A stretch of DNA of 64,000 nt from Streptomyces sp. NBC_00464. GTDB lineage: Bacteria > Actinomycetota > Actinomycetes > Streptomycetales > Streptomycetaceae. Under the pieces are notes generated by a model that did not search any database, was not told where the DNA came from, and was given only the letters and a program-made list of their open reading frames with translations. Shown here piece by piece: positions 52,151 through 60,375 of this stretch. The translations under genes and the position numbers were made by a program. The stretch spans positions 1,240,001 through 1,304,000 of the forward strand of contig NZ_CP107899.1 in the NCBI RefSeq assembly GCF_036013915.1, given 5' to 3'. Positions within the stretch are counted from its first letter, which is position 1; the number at the start of each line of letters is the position of its first letter.

Positions 52151-52305
52151 GTGCGGCAGCATGACCTTCACACAGGGCCTCGGCCGGCGCACGGGACGGC
52201 GCGGCTCACGGCTCACGTCCGGCCGCATCGACTCCGCCCAGCGGAGCGCAGCCACCGTGGCACGCCCTGCACCACCGCTCCCGCCCCGTTCGAGAGGACT
52301 GATCC

Positions 52306-53232
52306 ATGAGTACGGCCGCACCTCCACGGAAGGCCGCTCCACATCGTGAGCGGACCGGTGGACGACTCTCCAACGGCGCGTTCGCCCTGCTGCTCACCGC
52401 GCCGGGGATCGCCCTGTTCGCGACGATCATCATCTATCCGCTGGTGTCGGCCCTGTTCACCGGCTTCTTCAAGCAGGACCTGCGCCTGCCGGGACGGGAG
52501 TTCGTCGGCCTCGACAACTTCGCCTACTGGCTGGACGGCGACTTCCTCACCATCCTCAAGCAGACCCTGGTCTTCACCGTCGGTGCGACGCTCGTCCCCT
52601 TCGTGCTCGGGTTCGCGCTCGCGCTCGCGCTGAACTCGGGCCTGAAGGGCAGCGGCTTCATGCGCGGCCTGTTCCTGTTCCCGTGGGTGATCCCGGGTGT
52701 GGTGGTCTCCTTCCTGTGGATGTGGATCTTCAACGCGAACTACGGCGTGCTGAACGGCATCCTCATGGACACCGGGATCATCGACGAGTCCGTCTCCTGG
52801 CTCGGCCGGCCGGGCACCGCGATGCTCGCCGTCATCATCACCAAGACCTGGGCGAGCTTCCCCTGGATGATGGTGATGCTCCTGGCCGGTCTGCAGACCG
52901 TGCCCAAGGAGCTGCACGAGGCGGCCTCGATCGACGGGGCCGGCGCGATCCGGCGCTTCTTCGCCGTCACCTGGCCCCAGGTGCGCGGGGTCGCCTCGAT
53001 CGTGCTGCTCCTGGAGTTCATCTGGAACTTCCAGCACTTCGACACCATCTACGTGCTCACCGGCGGCGGGCCGGCCGGAGCCACCGAGACCTTCGCCACC
53101 GCGGTGTACCAGACCGCCTTCAAGGGCTTCGACATCGGCCGGGCGACCGCGCTGGGCGGCCTGTGGATGCTGCTCCTGCTCCTCCTGGTCGCCGTCTACC
53201 TCAGGATCACCGAGCGGAAGGGCGACGCCTGA
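52306..53232 (+). CDS. Sugar ABC transporter permease (MalF type)
   Basis: 308 residues with six membrane segments. Seen: LLLTAPGIALFATIIIYPLV (TM1), TPFKVALALNSG-like core (VLGFALALALNSGLKG) and the EAA loop E-A-A-S-I-D-G-A-G-A-I-R-R-F-F, which contacts the ATPase. Pairs with the next gene, which overlaps by one base (TGATG). No ATPase gene is nearby; in Streptomyces such CUT1 systems normally share the MsiK ATPase. Substrate: presumably the oligosaccharide released by the secreted BNR_4 protein (inference). Confidence 0.92.
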   Translation: MSTAAPPRKAAPHRERTGGRLSNGAFALLLTAPGIALFATIIIYPLVSALFTGFFKQDLRLPGREFVGLDNFAYWLDGDFLTILKQTLVFTVGATLVPFVLGFALALALNSGLKGSGFMRGLFLFPWVIPGVVVSFLWMWIFNANYGVLNGILMDTGIIDESVSWLGRPGTAMLAVIITKTWASFPWMMVMLLAGLQTVPKELHEAASIDGAGAIRRFFAVTWPQVRGVASIVLLLEFIWNFQHFDTIYVLTGGGPAGATETFATAVYQTAFKGFDIGRATALGGLWMLLLLLLVAVYLRITERKGDA

Positions 53233-54149
53233 TGACCTCCACGACCTCCACCCCGCTGTCCGGCACCGGCCGGCTGAAGCAGTCCGCCACGTCCGCCGGG
53301 AACACCTCGCGGCGCCGGATACGCAAGGACCTGCTCCGCTCCCGGATCGCCGCCTGGACCGCGATCCTGGTGATCGGCGCCTTCGGCCTCCTGCCGGTCT
53401 ACTGGCTGCTGGCCACCGCCCTGAGCAGCCCCGAGGACGCGTTCCAGTTCCCGCCGAAGCTGATACCCACACACATCACCTTCAGCAACTTCACGGCCCT
53501 CGCCGACAACGACCAGCTGATCAAGTACATGATCAACTCGCTCGTCGTGGCCTCGATCACCGCCGTACTGAGCGTGGTCGTCGCCACGTACATGGGCTAC
53601 TCGTTCTCCAAGTTCCGCTATCGCGGACGGCGCTCGCTGATGCACATGGTGCTGGCCTCCCAGATGTTCCCCCAGGCGCTCCTGCTGGTGACGCTGTACG
53701 CCGTCTTCTCCAGCTTCGGCCTGCTGAACACGTACACCGCCCTGGTGCTGTCCTTCACCACGTTCACGATGCCGCTGTGCGTCTGGATGCTGAAGGGCAT
53801 CTTCGACACCATCCCGGACGCCCTGCTGGAGGCCGCGTCCATCGACGGCGCTTCCCGGTGGCGGACGCTGCACTCCATCGTGGCGCCGCTGGCCGCGCCC
53901 GGAATGATCGCCGCCGGGCTGTTCGCCTTCGTCCGCGGCTGGAACGACTTCATCTTCGCGGTGACGCTGGCCGACAAGGAGAAGCAGACCCTGCCGCCCG
54001 GGCTCGTCTCCACCTACATCGGTGAGTTCCAGGCCGCCTGGCCCGAGCTGATGGCCGCCTCGCTCGTGGTGTCCATCCCGGTCGTCGTCGCCTTCATGTT
54101 CCTGCAGCGCTACCTCGTCGGCGGCATGACCGCCGGCTCGGTGAAGTAG
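53232..54149 (+). CDS. Sugar ABC transporter permease (MalG type)
   Basis: 305 residues with six membrane segments. Seen: FGLLPVYWLLATALSSPEDAF (TM1 and loop), NFTALADNDQLIKYMINSLVV, YSFSKFRYRGRR, and EAA loop E-A-A-S-I-D-G-A-S-R-W-R-T, with the RGWNDFIFAVTL segment typical of MalG. Start ATG overlaps the stop of the MalF-type gene. Forms the membrane channel with it. Confidence 0.92.
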   Translation: MTSTTSTPLSGTGRLKQSATSAGNTSRRRIRKDLLRSRIAAWTAILVIGAFGLLPVYWLLATALSSPEDAFQFPPKLIPTHITFSNFTALADNDQLIKYMINSLVVASITAVLSVVVATYMGYSFSKFRYRGRRSLMHMVLASQMFPQALLLVTLYAVFSSFGLLNTYTALVLSFTTFTMPLCVWMLKGIFDTIPDALLEAASIDGASRWRTLHSIVAPLAAPGMIAAGLFAFVRGWNDFIFAVTLADKEKQTLPPGLVSTYIGEFQAAWPELMAASLVVSIPVVVAFMFLQRYLVGGMTAGSVK

Positions 54150-54221
54150 CCGGGCCGCACGGGCTCCTGCCGCACCCTCCCCCACGCTCCTCCCCTTCCG
54201 CCCACTCCCCATGGAGAAACC

Positions 54222-55529
54222 ATGACCACCTCTGGCATCAGCCGCCGCGGCGCGCTGCGCATGTTCGGCATCGGCGCCCTCGGTGTGGCCGGCGTCGGCG
54301 CGCTCGGTGCCTGCGCGCCGTCCCCTTCCAACTCCGGCAGCTCCTCCAACGGAGGCGACACGAAGTCCAAGGACTTCGACTTCACCTCCTGGTCGCTCAA
54401 CGAGGAGGCCGCCAGACCCTCGATCGAGAAGATCATCGCCGCCTGGGAGAAGGCCGAGAAGTCCAAGGTCCGCGCGGTCTCGTACCCGTACAACGAGTAC
54501 CTCAGCCAGCTCACCCTCAAGCTCGGCGGCGGTGAGACCACCGGCGCGATACACCTCGACATCGCCTGGCTCGCCGCGGTGGCGCAGATGGGCAAGCTCG
54601 CCGACCTCGGTTCCGTGGCCCCGAAGGGCGGCTACACCGATGTGGCGCTGAAGAGCGGCGTGTACGACGGCAAGCAGTACGGCCTGCCGTGGAACACCGG
54701 CTCGATCGGGGTGATCGCCAACTCCAAGCTCCTGGAGAAGGCCGGCATCAAGAAGCACCCGACCACCGTCGAGGAGTTCGAGGACGCGCTCCGGGCGCTG
54801 AAGGGGCTCGGCGGCGGGGTCGTGCCCTACGCCGCCGCCACCAAGGTCGCGCAGCTCAAGGACATCTTCCCGTGGATGCAGACCTTCGGCTGCACGCTCA
54901 TGGACGGCCAGAAGGTGACCATCGGCGACGACGCCTCCGTCGACGCGGTCACCTGGTACAAGAAGCTGCACGACGCGCGGCTGATCGCCGCAGACGTGGA
55001 CCGCTTCGACGCGCGCGCCCTGTTCGGGCAGGGGAAGGCCGCGTTCTACGACGACGCCGTCATCGGCAAGGGCGTGACCTCGGCCCAGTCCAAGGACAAG
55101 ACACTGGCCGACGCGATGCAGCCGATGCAGCGCCCGGTGCTGCGTTCCGGTGACAGGCCGCAGGCGCTGCTGTGGGGCGGTGTGATCGCGATCGTCAACG
55201 GCAAGGGACAGGACGCGGCCACGCAGTTCGCGCTGCACACCACCTCCGACCTGGCCACCACCTCGGAGTACTTCGCGACGCGGGCCCTGCCGCCGTCCAC
55301 CACGGCGGGCCTGGCCGACCCGAAGGTCGCCAAGGACACGTTCACCACCGAGTGGACCGAGAAGATCACCAAGACGGCGACGGGCAGCCCGTTCTGGCAG
55401 TTCGCGCAGAACGCGCAGATCGAGGAGGCCGTGGCCAAGCAGGTCCAGGCCGTCCTGGTCGGCAAGTCGAAGCCGAAGGACGCGATGAAGAAGGCCGGCG
55501 AGGAGGTCGCGGCGCTCATCAAGCGCTGA
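54222..55529 (+). CDS. Sugar-binding lipoprotein of the ABC transporter
   Basis: 435 residues. Seen: twin-arginine segment SRRGALRMFG, hydrophobic stretch and lipobox L-G-A-C with lipidated Cys31, so it is a probable Tat-exported lipoprotein; then a cluster B (CUT1) extracellular solute-binding fold with DFTSWSLNEEAAR, GEAGE-like helix, LPWNTGSIGVIANSKLLEKAG and LLWGGVIAIVNGKGQDAAT. It should capture oligosaccharides and deliver them to the two permeases. A 72-base gap follows the MalG-type gene; two tandem hairpins end the unit. Confidence 0.92.
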   Translation: MTTSGISRRGALRMFGIGALGVAGVGALGACAPSPSNSGSSSNGGDTKSKDFDFTSWSLNEEAARPSIEKIIAAWEKAEKSKVRAVSYPYNEYLSQLTLKLGGGETTGAIHLDIAWLAAVAQMGKLADLGSVAPKGGYTDVALKSGVYDGKQYGLPWNTGSIGVIANSKLLEKAGIKKHPTTVEEFEDALRALKGLGGGVVPYAAATKVAQLKDIFPWMQTFGCTLMDGQKVTIGDDASVDAVTWYKKLHDARLIAADVDRFDARALFGQGKAAFYDDAVIGKGVTSAQSKDKTLADAMQPMQRPVLRSGDRPQALLWGGVIAIVNGKGQDAATQFALHTTSDLATTSEYFATRALPPSTTAGLADPKVAKDTFTTEWTEKITKTATGSPFWQFAQNAQIEEAVAKQVQAVLVGKSKPKDAMKKAGEEVAALIKR

Positions 55530-55548
55530 GACGGCACGCGGCGGCCCG

Positions 55549-55617
55549 GGGCCCGGTGAAGGGGATCAGCCTTCACCGGGCCCTTCGCCATGCGGTGAAG
55601 GCGGAACAGCCTTCACC
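55549..55617 (+). terminator. Tandem terminator hairpins after the binding-protein gene
   Basis: Hairpin 1: GGGCCCGGTGAAGG (55549-55562) with CCTTCACCGGGCCC (55570-55583). Hairpin 2: GGTGAAGGC (55594-55602) with GCCTTCACC (55609-55617). Both share the GGTGAAGG / CCTTCACC stem, as if duplicated, and stand between the ABC operon and the BNR_4 gene. Confidence 0.85.
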
Positions 55618-55666
55618 CAGCGCCCTTCACCAAGCCGCATACAACTTCCCCCTGAAGTATCTCGAA

Positions 55667-55724
55667 TCCTCATTGTGCAATCTCTATTCACGATGTGGGA
55701 TCTGTTGTAAATTTCCGGCGCAGC
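55667..55724 (+). promoter_or_regulatory. IclR site D and duplicated 58-bp element, copy 2
   Basis: Contains the 15-mer TGCAATCTCTATTCA (55676-55690) and the 30-bp block (55695-55724) shared with 51971-52000. It lies 67-124 bases upstream of the BNR_4 gene, so it should hold that gene's promoter and operator. Confidence 0.75.
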
Positions 55725-55790
55725 GGAGGGACGGACCGCCCCCTGGGCCGCTCCCGTCCCCCCACCATCACGCCCGCGAAGGAGCTCACC

Positions 55791-57095
55791 TTGCGACGTC
55801 CCACGGCACGCGCGTACGCCGCCTCGGCCGCGGCCCTGGCCGCCCTGCTCACGCCCGGCCAGGCGGCCGCCCAGGCCACCGGCACGGACCGCGCAGCAAC
55901 CGCGGCGACGGTGATCGAGAAGGTCCCGTACGCGATGGACTCGTCGAACCAGGCCGCCTGGTGGACGCCGGCCGCCACCTACAAGGGCCGCGGCCAGTAC
56001 ACGTACTTCGCGTTCAACGAACCCGGCTCGACGGCCGCCACGCACCGTCCGGCCATCGCGCGGCGCGACCCGGACGGCGTGTGGAGCCGCCTGCCGCTGC
56101 TCGCCACGAACGGACAGCAGGCCGAGTTCCCCGACGACAACGGCCACAACCAGCCCTCCGTCGCACGCGACGGCAGCGGCCGTCTGCACGTGTTCACCTC
56201 CATGCACGCCAACCCGTGGCGCTACTTCCGCACCGACGCCCCCGGCGGGGACGTCACGGACCACTCGGCCGAACTGCCCGACCAGGGCGAGGCCATCACC
56301 TACCCGGTCGTGACCACCGCGCCCAACGGCGATCTGTACCTGGCCGCCCGCGTCGGCGCCGGATCCGACCAGCGCCCCGGCAAGCTGTACCGCTGGGACA
56401 ACGCCGCATCACGCTGGAGCGTGGTCGCGACCTTCGCCGGCGCGCTGAACCGCTCCGTGTACCCCGACGACCTGGCGGTGGACGCGGCCGGGCGCGTACA
56501 CCTCCTGTACGAGTGGGCCAAGGCTCCTGCGACCGCCTTCCGGCACCAGCTCTCCTACCTCCGCTACGACCCGTCGACCGGCGCCTTCGCGGACAGCACG
56601 GGGGCGGCCGTCACCACGCCGGTGACCCCCGCCACGTCCGACGTGATCCAGGAGCTCACCACGGGTGAGGAATGGAGCATCGACAACGCGTACACGGGAC
56701 CGGCGGTGCAGAGCGCCAAGCTCACCCTCGACGGTTCCGCACCGAAGGTCGCCTACCGCTACCGCTCCGCCGACAGCGGCGGCAACTTCCGTGTGTACTA
56801 CGCGTATCCGAGCGGCAGCGACTGGATCCACCAGACCGTGTACGCCGGCGGCCCGACCACCGCGGCCCTCGGCATCACCTGGGACGAGACGGACGCCGGG
56901 CGGGTCTACTACGTGACGGGCTCCGGCACCGACCGCGTCTTCGCCGCGACCCGGCCGGGCACCACATGGACGTCGCAGTCGGCCGCTCCGGGCGTGAGCG
57001 CGGACCGGCTCGCGGTGCGGCGCGACTCGGACGGGAACGACGTGCTGTACCTACCGGACACTGCGCACAACTCGCTCTATTACGGGCTCCGTTGA
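55791..57095 (+). CDS. Secreted BNR_4-type beta-propeller protein, possible polysaccharide lyase
   Basis: 434 residues. Seen: signal peptide (RAYAASAAALAALLTPGQAAAQA), then repeated propeller strands: GQYTYFAFNEPG, NGHNQPSVARDGSGRLHVF, MHANPWRYFRTD, TYPVVTTAPNGDLYLAARVG, VHLLYEWAKAPATAFRHQLSYL (in parts) and YFLPDT-like ending. The D/N-GHNxPS and M-H-x-N-P-x-x-Y-F-R segments are typical of BNR_4 proteins, which include or neighbour ulvan-type lyases (PL24/PL25 fold). Lyase activity is only an inference. TTG 55791 is chosen: GAAGGAG lies seven bases upstream and it gives a clean signal peptide. Confidence 0.78.
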   Translation: MRRPTARAYAASAAALAALLTPGQAAAQATGTDRAATAATVIEKVPYAMDSSNQAAWWTPAATYKGRGQYTYFAFNEPGSTAATHRPAIARRDPDGVWSRLPLLATNGQQAEFPDDNGHNQPSVARDGSGRLHVFTSMHANPWRYFRTDAPGGDVTDHSAELPDQGEAITYPVVTTAPNGDLYLAARVGAGSDQRPGKLYRWDNAASRWSVVATFAGALNRSVYPDDLAVDAAGRVHLLYEWAKAPATAFRHQLSYLRYDPSTGAFADSTGAAVTTPVTPATSDVIQELTTGEEWSIDNAYTGPAVQSAKLTLDGSAPKVAYRYRSADSGGNFRVYYAYPSGSDWIHQTVYAGGPTTAALGITWDETDAGRVYYVTGSGTDRVFAATRPGTTWTSQSAAPGVSADRLAVRRDSDGNDVLYLPDTAHNSLYYGLR

Positions 57096-57433
57096 GCCCC
57101 TGCTCCCCCGCGCCCCCGGTAGCGGGAATGCGGTGCGCATGACGCACCGGTGACCGGTGACCGGCCTACTGCCGGGCCGGCCCGGCCCGGCAGTGACTGT
57201 GCTGCTGGGCCGGCCCGGGGCGCAATGGCCGCGGACCGGCCGGGCGGCGTCGATGGCGACCAGCCGGCGAAGGTGGCGAGAACGCCGGGGTTCGCAGGCG
57301 CCGCCCTGGTTGTCGAGGATCACACCGAGCCGGTTGGGGCCCACGTCGCGGCGCGCCGACCGTGCGAGGTCGCACACCGGACCGGACGCGCAGTGCGCTC
57401 GCAGCGTTCCAACAGGCTTGAGAAACAGGCGAC
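57096..57433. other. 338-base gap before the sigma factor remnant
   Basis: No convincing gene. It includes a run of GCCGGCCC-type repeats (57170-57245) and, in the right half, DNA that could be decayed coding sequence upstream of the SigJ-like remnant, but I could not align it with a sigma factor. Confidence 0.4.
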
Positions 57434-57667
57434 TTGAAGCACCTGCTGGACTTGATCGCCCCGGACGTAGCACTGCTGACCGACGGCGGCGGAGTCGTAC
57501 GGGCCGCACAGGTCAACGGCAACCCGACCCTGATCCTGCGTACGGGCGGCGAGATCGACTCCGTCCTGGCGGTACGCCTCGAAGGCGGCCTCATCACCGG
57601 GCTCTACGCCGTCCGCAACCCTGAGAAGCTGTCCCGCGTCGACCGGGAGACCGCCCTGGGCCGCTGA
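57434..57667 (+). pseudogene. Remnant of an ECF41 (SigJ-like) sigma factor
   Basis: A 77-residue open frame that matches only the C-terminal SnoaL-like domain of ECF41 sigma factors: LLDLIAPDVALLTDGGGVVRAA, then VNGNPTLILR, and the terminal GLYAVRNPEKLSRVDRETAL. The sigma2/sigma4 regions are missing, and about 35 residues normally found between the VRAA strand and the VNG strand are deleted in frame. No ribosome site fits the TTG at 57434. It is best read as a truncated and internally deleted pseudogene; a short functional NTF2-like protein is less likely. Confidence 0.7.
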
Positions 57668-57709
57668 GCCGGGCGGCGCACCCGGTCAGCCCGGAGCCCG
57701 TCATGGCCG

Positions 57710-58018
57710 TCACGCCTCGGCTGCGGTGTCCCGGATCAGCGGCTCGAACTCCCGCCGCACGTAGGCGTCGAACGGCGCCGTCAGCGCGCCGTCGATCACT
57801 CGCCGGACCCCGTGTTCCGCCGCGATCCGCTTGAGCGCCGCACGGGGGCCGGGCTCCACTCCCCCGCCGATGATCAGCACCCCGAACTCCTCTGCCTCCA
57901 ACAGCGTTCGGGCCTCCGCGTCGGTACTCACTCCTTCGGCGTGGAATCCGTCCGCGCGCAGCGTGGACAGCACATCCGTCACCCTGGCGGGCGTCCTCCC
58001 CAGCACCAGTGTCCTCAT
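57710..58018 (-). CDS. Hypothetical small protein, receiver-like fold
   Basis: 102 residues. Seen: MRTLVLGRTPARVTDVLSTL, DGFHAEGVSTDAEARTLLE, FGVLIIGGGVEPGPRAALK, resembling the beta-alpha pattern of a response-regulator receiver domain but with Gly-Gly-Gly where the phospho-acceptor Asp would be, so phosphorylation is unlikely. No output domain. ATG 58018 has AGAGG seven bases upstream. Convergent with the sigma factor remnant. Function unknown. The 294-base stretch to the next gene (58019-58312) shows no further gene. Confidence 0.6.
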   Translation of the reverse strand: MRTLVLGRTPARVTDVLSTLRADGFHAEGVSTDAEARTLLEAEEFGVLIIGGGVEPGPRAALKRIAAEHGVRRVIDGALTAPFDAYVRREFEPLIRDTAAEA

Positions 58019-58312
58019 GGTCGTTCCTCTCGTGTACGTCGGCATCGGTGCGTCCGAACCTAGAACCACAAGCGCAGTTGAGGTCAATTCCGGTTCCGGG
58101 CTTGCCCCAACCCCTTCGAACCCGATGGGGGGCGCACGAGCGGCACACGTGTGCCCCCACCGGGGTAACGGCCCCCCGATTCACGGGAGTAGCGCCCCTC
58201 ACCTGCGGAAAAGGAAACGGGAAACAGCACCGTTCACCTTGTCCGCCCGGCTGCGGCTGCCGCACTCTTTCCTGCGAACGCCTTCGCCCGGACGGACGTT
58301 CTGGAGGTTCCC

Positions 58313-59605
58313 GTGCCACAGCCGTCCACCGGGTTCGGCGAGGAGCTGAGGAGGCGTCGTCTGGACGCAGGACTCAGTCTCACCGCACTGTCTGCCGCCG
58401 TGCACTACAGCAAGGCGCAGCTGAGCAAGGTCGAACGAGGCATCAAGGCACCCAGCCGCGATCTCGTCCGACTCTGCGACGCCGCCCTCCGGGCCGACGG
58501 AGCACTTGTCGCCCTGTCCACGGGACCCGCTACCGACACACCGCCTGTGCAGACGCCCGACGGATTCACCGAGGAGGAGTGGACCATGCAGTTGTCACCG
58601 GACGGCCCGAGCTGGTTCCAGCCCGTGGGACGGCGACAGGTCGTGGGGGCCGGCGCCGCGTCGTTGATGAAATTACCCATGGGCGGCCCCGGCCCGATCA
58701 CCCCGTCTGCGGGTGCGGGAATGCTGGAAGCGTCCCGTTCCCTGTTCACCCACTACCGGCGTCTGGGGCAGGGCGTCGAGCCCGGGTTCCTGCTTCCCGG
58801 CCTGATCGCCCAGACCCACACGCTGCGGGAACTGTCCGCGCACGTCGACGCCGGCACCCGCCGGGATCTGCTGGCGCTCGGCTCCCGGTATGCCGAATAC
58901 GTGGGCTGGCTGATGCAGGAGACAGGGGACGAGCCTGCGGCCCTGTGGTGGACGCAGCGTGCGGTGGATCTGGCAGCTGCCGGCGGCGACCGCACCCTGA
59001 GTGGCTACGCGCTGGTCCGCAGGGCCCTGATCACGCTGTACCAGGACGACGCGGCTCAGACGGTCGTCCTGGCGCAGCGGGCACAGAGTGGCACGCTGCC
59101 ACCGCGGATCCGCGGACTGGCGGCGCAACGTGAGGCTCAAGGGCATGCGCTGGCAGGAGACCGTGACGCCTGCCTGCGTGCTCTGGACCGTGCCCGTACG
59201 TTCCTGGCCCGCCAGGACGGCGGCGCCGGCGCACCGGTGATCGGCAGCATGCACCTGCCCGACTCGGTCGGCATGGTCACCGGCTGGTGCCTGGTCGACC
59301 TCGGCCGCCCGCGGGAGGCAGCCGAGGAACTGGACCGGCAGCTCGCCCTGGTCTCCCGGGACGCGGTCCGCACCCAGGTGCGCTACGGCGTACGCCGGGC
59401 GTTGGCCTATGCGTCGGGCGGCGAGATCGATCACGCCTGTGCGGTGACGGAGCCGCTGCTCGACGGGGTGGCCGCGGTCCGGTCCGCGACCGTCACGATC
59501 GACCTTCGGCGCCTCGCCCGCCTCCTGGCCCGCCACCCGAATCACTCTGCCGTACGCCGGCTCGCTCCGCGGCTCGGCACCTTGACGCGCCCTCCCACTT
59601 CCTGA
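58313..59605 (+). CDS. Helix-turn-helix regulator with TPR-like domain
   Basis: 430 residues. Seen: an XRE-type HTH at 8-62 (FGEELRRRRLDAGLSLTAL, HYSKAQLSKVERG, LVRLCDAAL), a linker with WFQPVGRRQVVG, then a long alpha-solenoid (~120-425) of TPR-like pairs (RYAEYVGWLMQETGDEPAALWW, LVRRALITLYQDDAAQTVVL, GWCLVDLGRPREAAEELDRQL). GTG 58313 has GGAGG five bases upstream. It ends 14 bases before the TIR gene, so it is the first gene of the TIR operon and probably its regulator or a sensor component. Confidence 0.85.
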   Translation: MPQPSTGFGEELRRRRLDAGLSLTALSAAVHYSKAQLSKVERGIKAPSRDLVRLCDAALRADGALVALSTGPATDTPPVQTPDGFTEEEWTMQLSPDGPSWFQPVGRRQVVGAGAASLMKLPMGGPGPITPSAGAGMLEASRSLFTHYRRLGQGVEPGFLLPGLIAQTHTLRELSAHVDAGTRRDLLALGSRYAEYVGWLMQETGDEPAALWWTQRAVDLAAAGGDRTLSGYALVRRALITLYQDDAAQTVVLAQRAQSGTLPPRIRGLAAQREAQGHALAGDRDACLRALDRARTFLARQDGGAGAPVIGSMHLPDSVGMVTGWCLVDLGRPREAAEELDRQLALVSRDAVRTQVRYGVRRALAYASGGEIDHACAVTEPLLDGVAAVRSATVTIDLRRLARLLARHPNHSAVRRLAPRLGTLTRPPTS

Positions 59606-59619
59606 CGAGAGGCTTCGAC

Positions 59620-60375
59620 ATGACCGACGTATTCATCAACTACCGCACAGGGGACGGCGAGAAGACCGCCGCCCTGATCGACCAGGAGCTGTCGCGCCGC
59701 TTCGGCAGCGACCGGATCTTCCGCGCATCGAAGTCCATCGCCCCCGGCCGGGCCTATCCCGACGAACTGCTGACCGGTCTGCATCGCAGCGCGGTTCTCC
59801 TGGCTGTCATCGGCCCCGACTGGACGAACTTCCAGAAGCGGCTGCGCGATCCGGAGGACTGGGTCCGTAAGGAGATCATGGAGGCGTTCGCCCGCGAGCT
59901 TCCCGTCATCCCCGTACTGGACGGCAGAAAGACCGACCGGCTGAACGCGGGCGACCTGCCTGACGAGCTGGCCCGGCTCGCCGACATCCAGTCCGTACCG
60001 TTCAGCACACAAGACGCCGAGACGGGGCTGAAGCGCCTCGGTGACGTGGTGGCCGACATGGTCCCCGGGCTGCACGACCGGGACCGGGACACCGCCTCGT
60101 CGCTCGCACCGGGCTCCGTGACCAACTCCATCGGGGACGTGAGCGGAACCGCGGTACAGAGCCGTGACTTCACCGGAGACGTCGGCGGCACCGTCATCAA
60201 GGGATCCGCCGGGCCCGTCCACACGGGTCAGGGCGACATCTACCAGAACTCCCGCCATGTGTCGGGCGGCCGGCACTTCTCCGGTAACGGGATGACCTAC
60301 TTCGAGGGCAATCACCACGGCGACGTCCGGCACCGGTTCGGTGAGTCCGACGGGCACGAGGCCGACGACCGGTGA
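59620..60375 (+). CDS. TIR-domain protein with Gly/His-rich tail
   Basis: 251 residues. Seen: TIR domain (1-~150) with DVFINYRTGDGEKTAALID (strand A/helix A), DRIFRASKSIAPGRAYPDEL (BB-loop region, Glu49 as candidate NADase catalytic residue), LLAVIGPDW and EIMEAFARELPVIPVL. The tail (167-240) consists of glycine-rich short repeats such as GTAVQSRDFTGDV and GPVHTGQGDIYQN. Bacterial TIR domains often cleave NAD+ or make cyclic ADP-ribose-type signals in antiphage or other conflict systems. The start has GAGAGG seven bases upstream; the stop overlaps the next gene (GTGA). Confidence 0.88.
   Translation: MTDVFINYRTGDGEKTAALIDQELSRRFGSDRIFRASKSIAPGRAYPDELLTGLHRSAVLLAVIGPDWTNFQKRLRDPEDWVRKEIMEAFARELPVIPVLDGRKTDRLNAGDLPDELARLADIQSVPFSTQDAETGLKRLGDVVADMVPGLHDRDRDTASSLAPGSVTNSIGDVSGTAVQSRDFTGDVGGTVIKGSAGPVHTGQGDIYQNSRHVSGGRHFSGNGMTYFEGNHHGDVRHRFGESDGHEADDR

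Noticed and set aside
57150..57430. Decayed transposase on the minus strand
   Set aside because: A frame with DVGPNRLGVILDNQGG-like text is open, but I could not match it to any transposase family.
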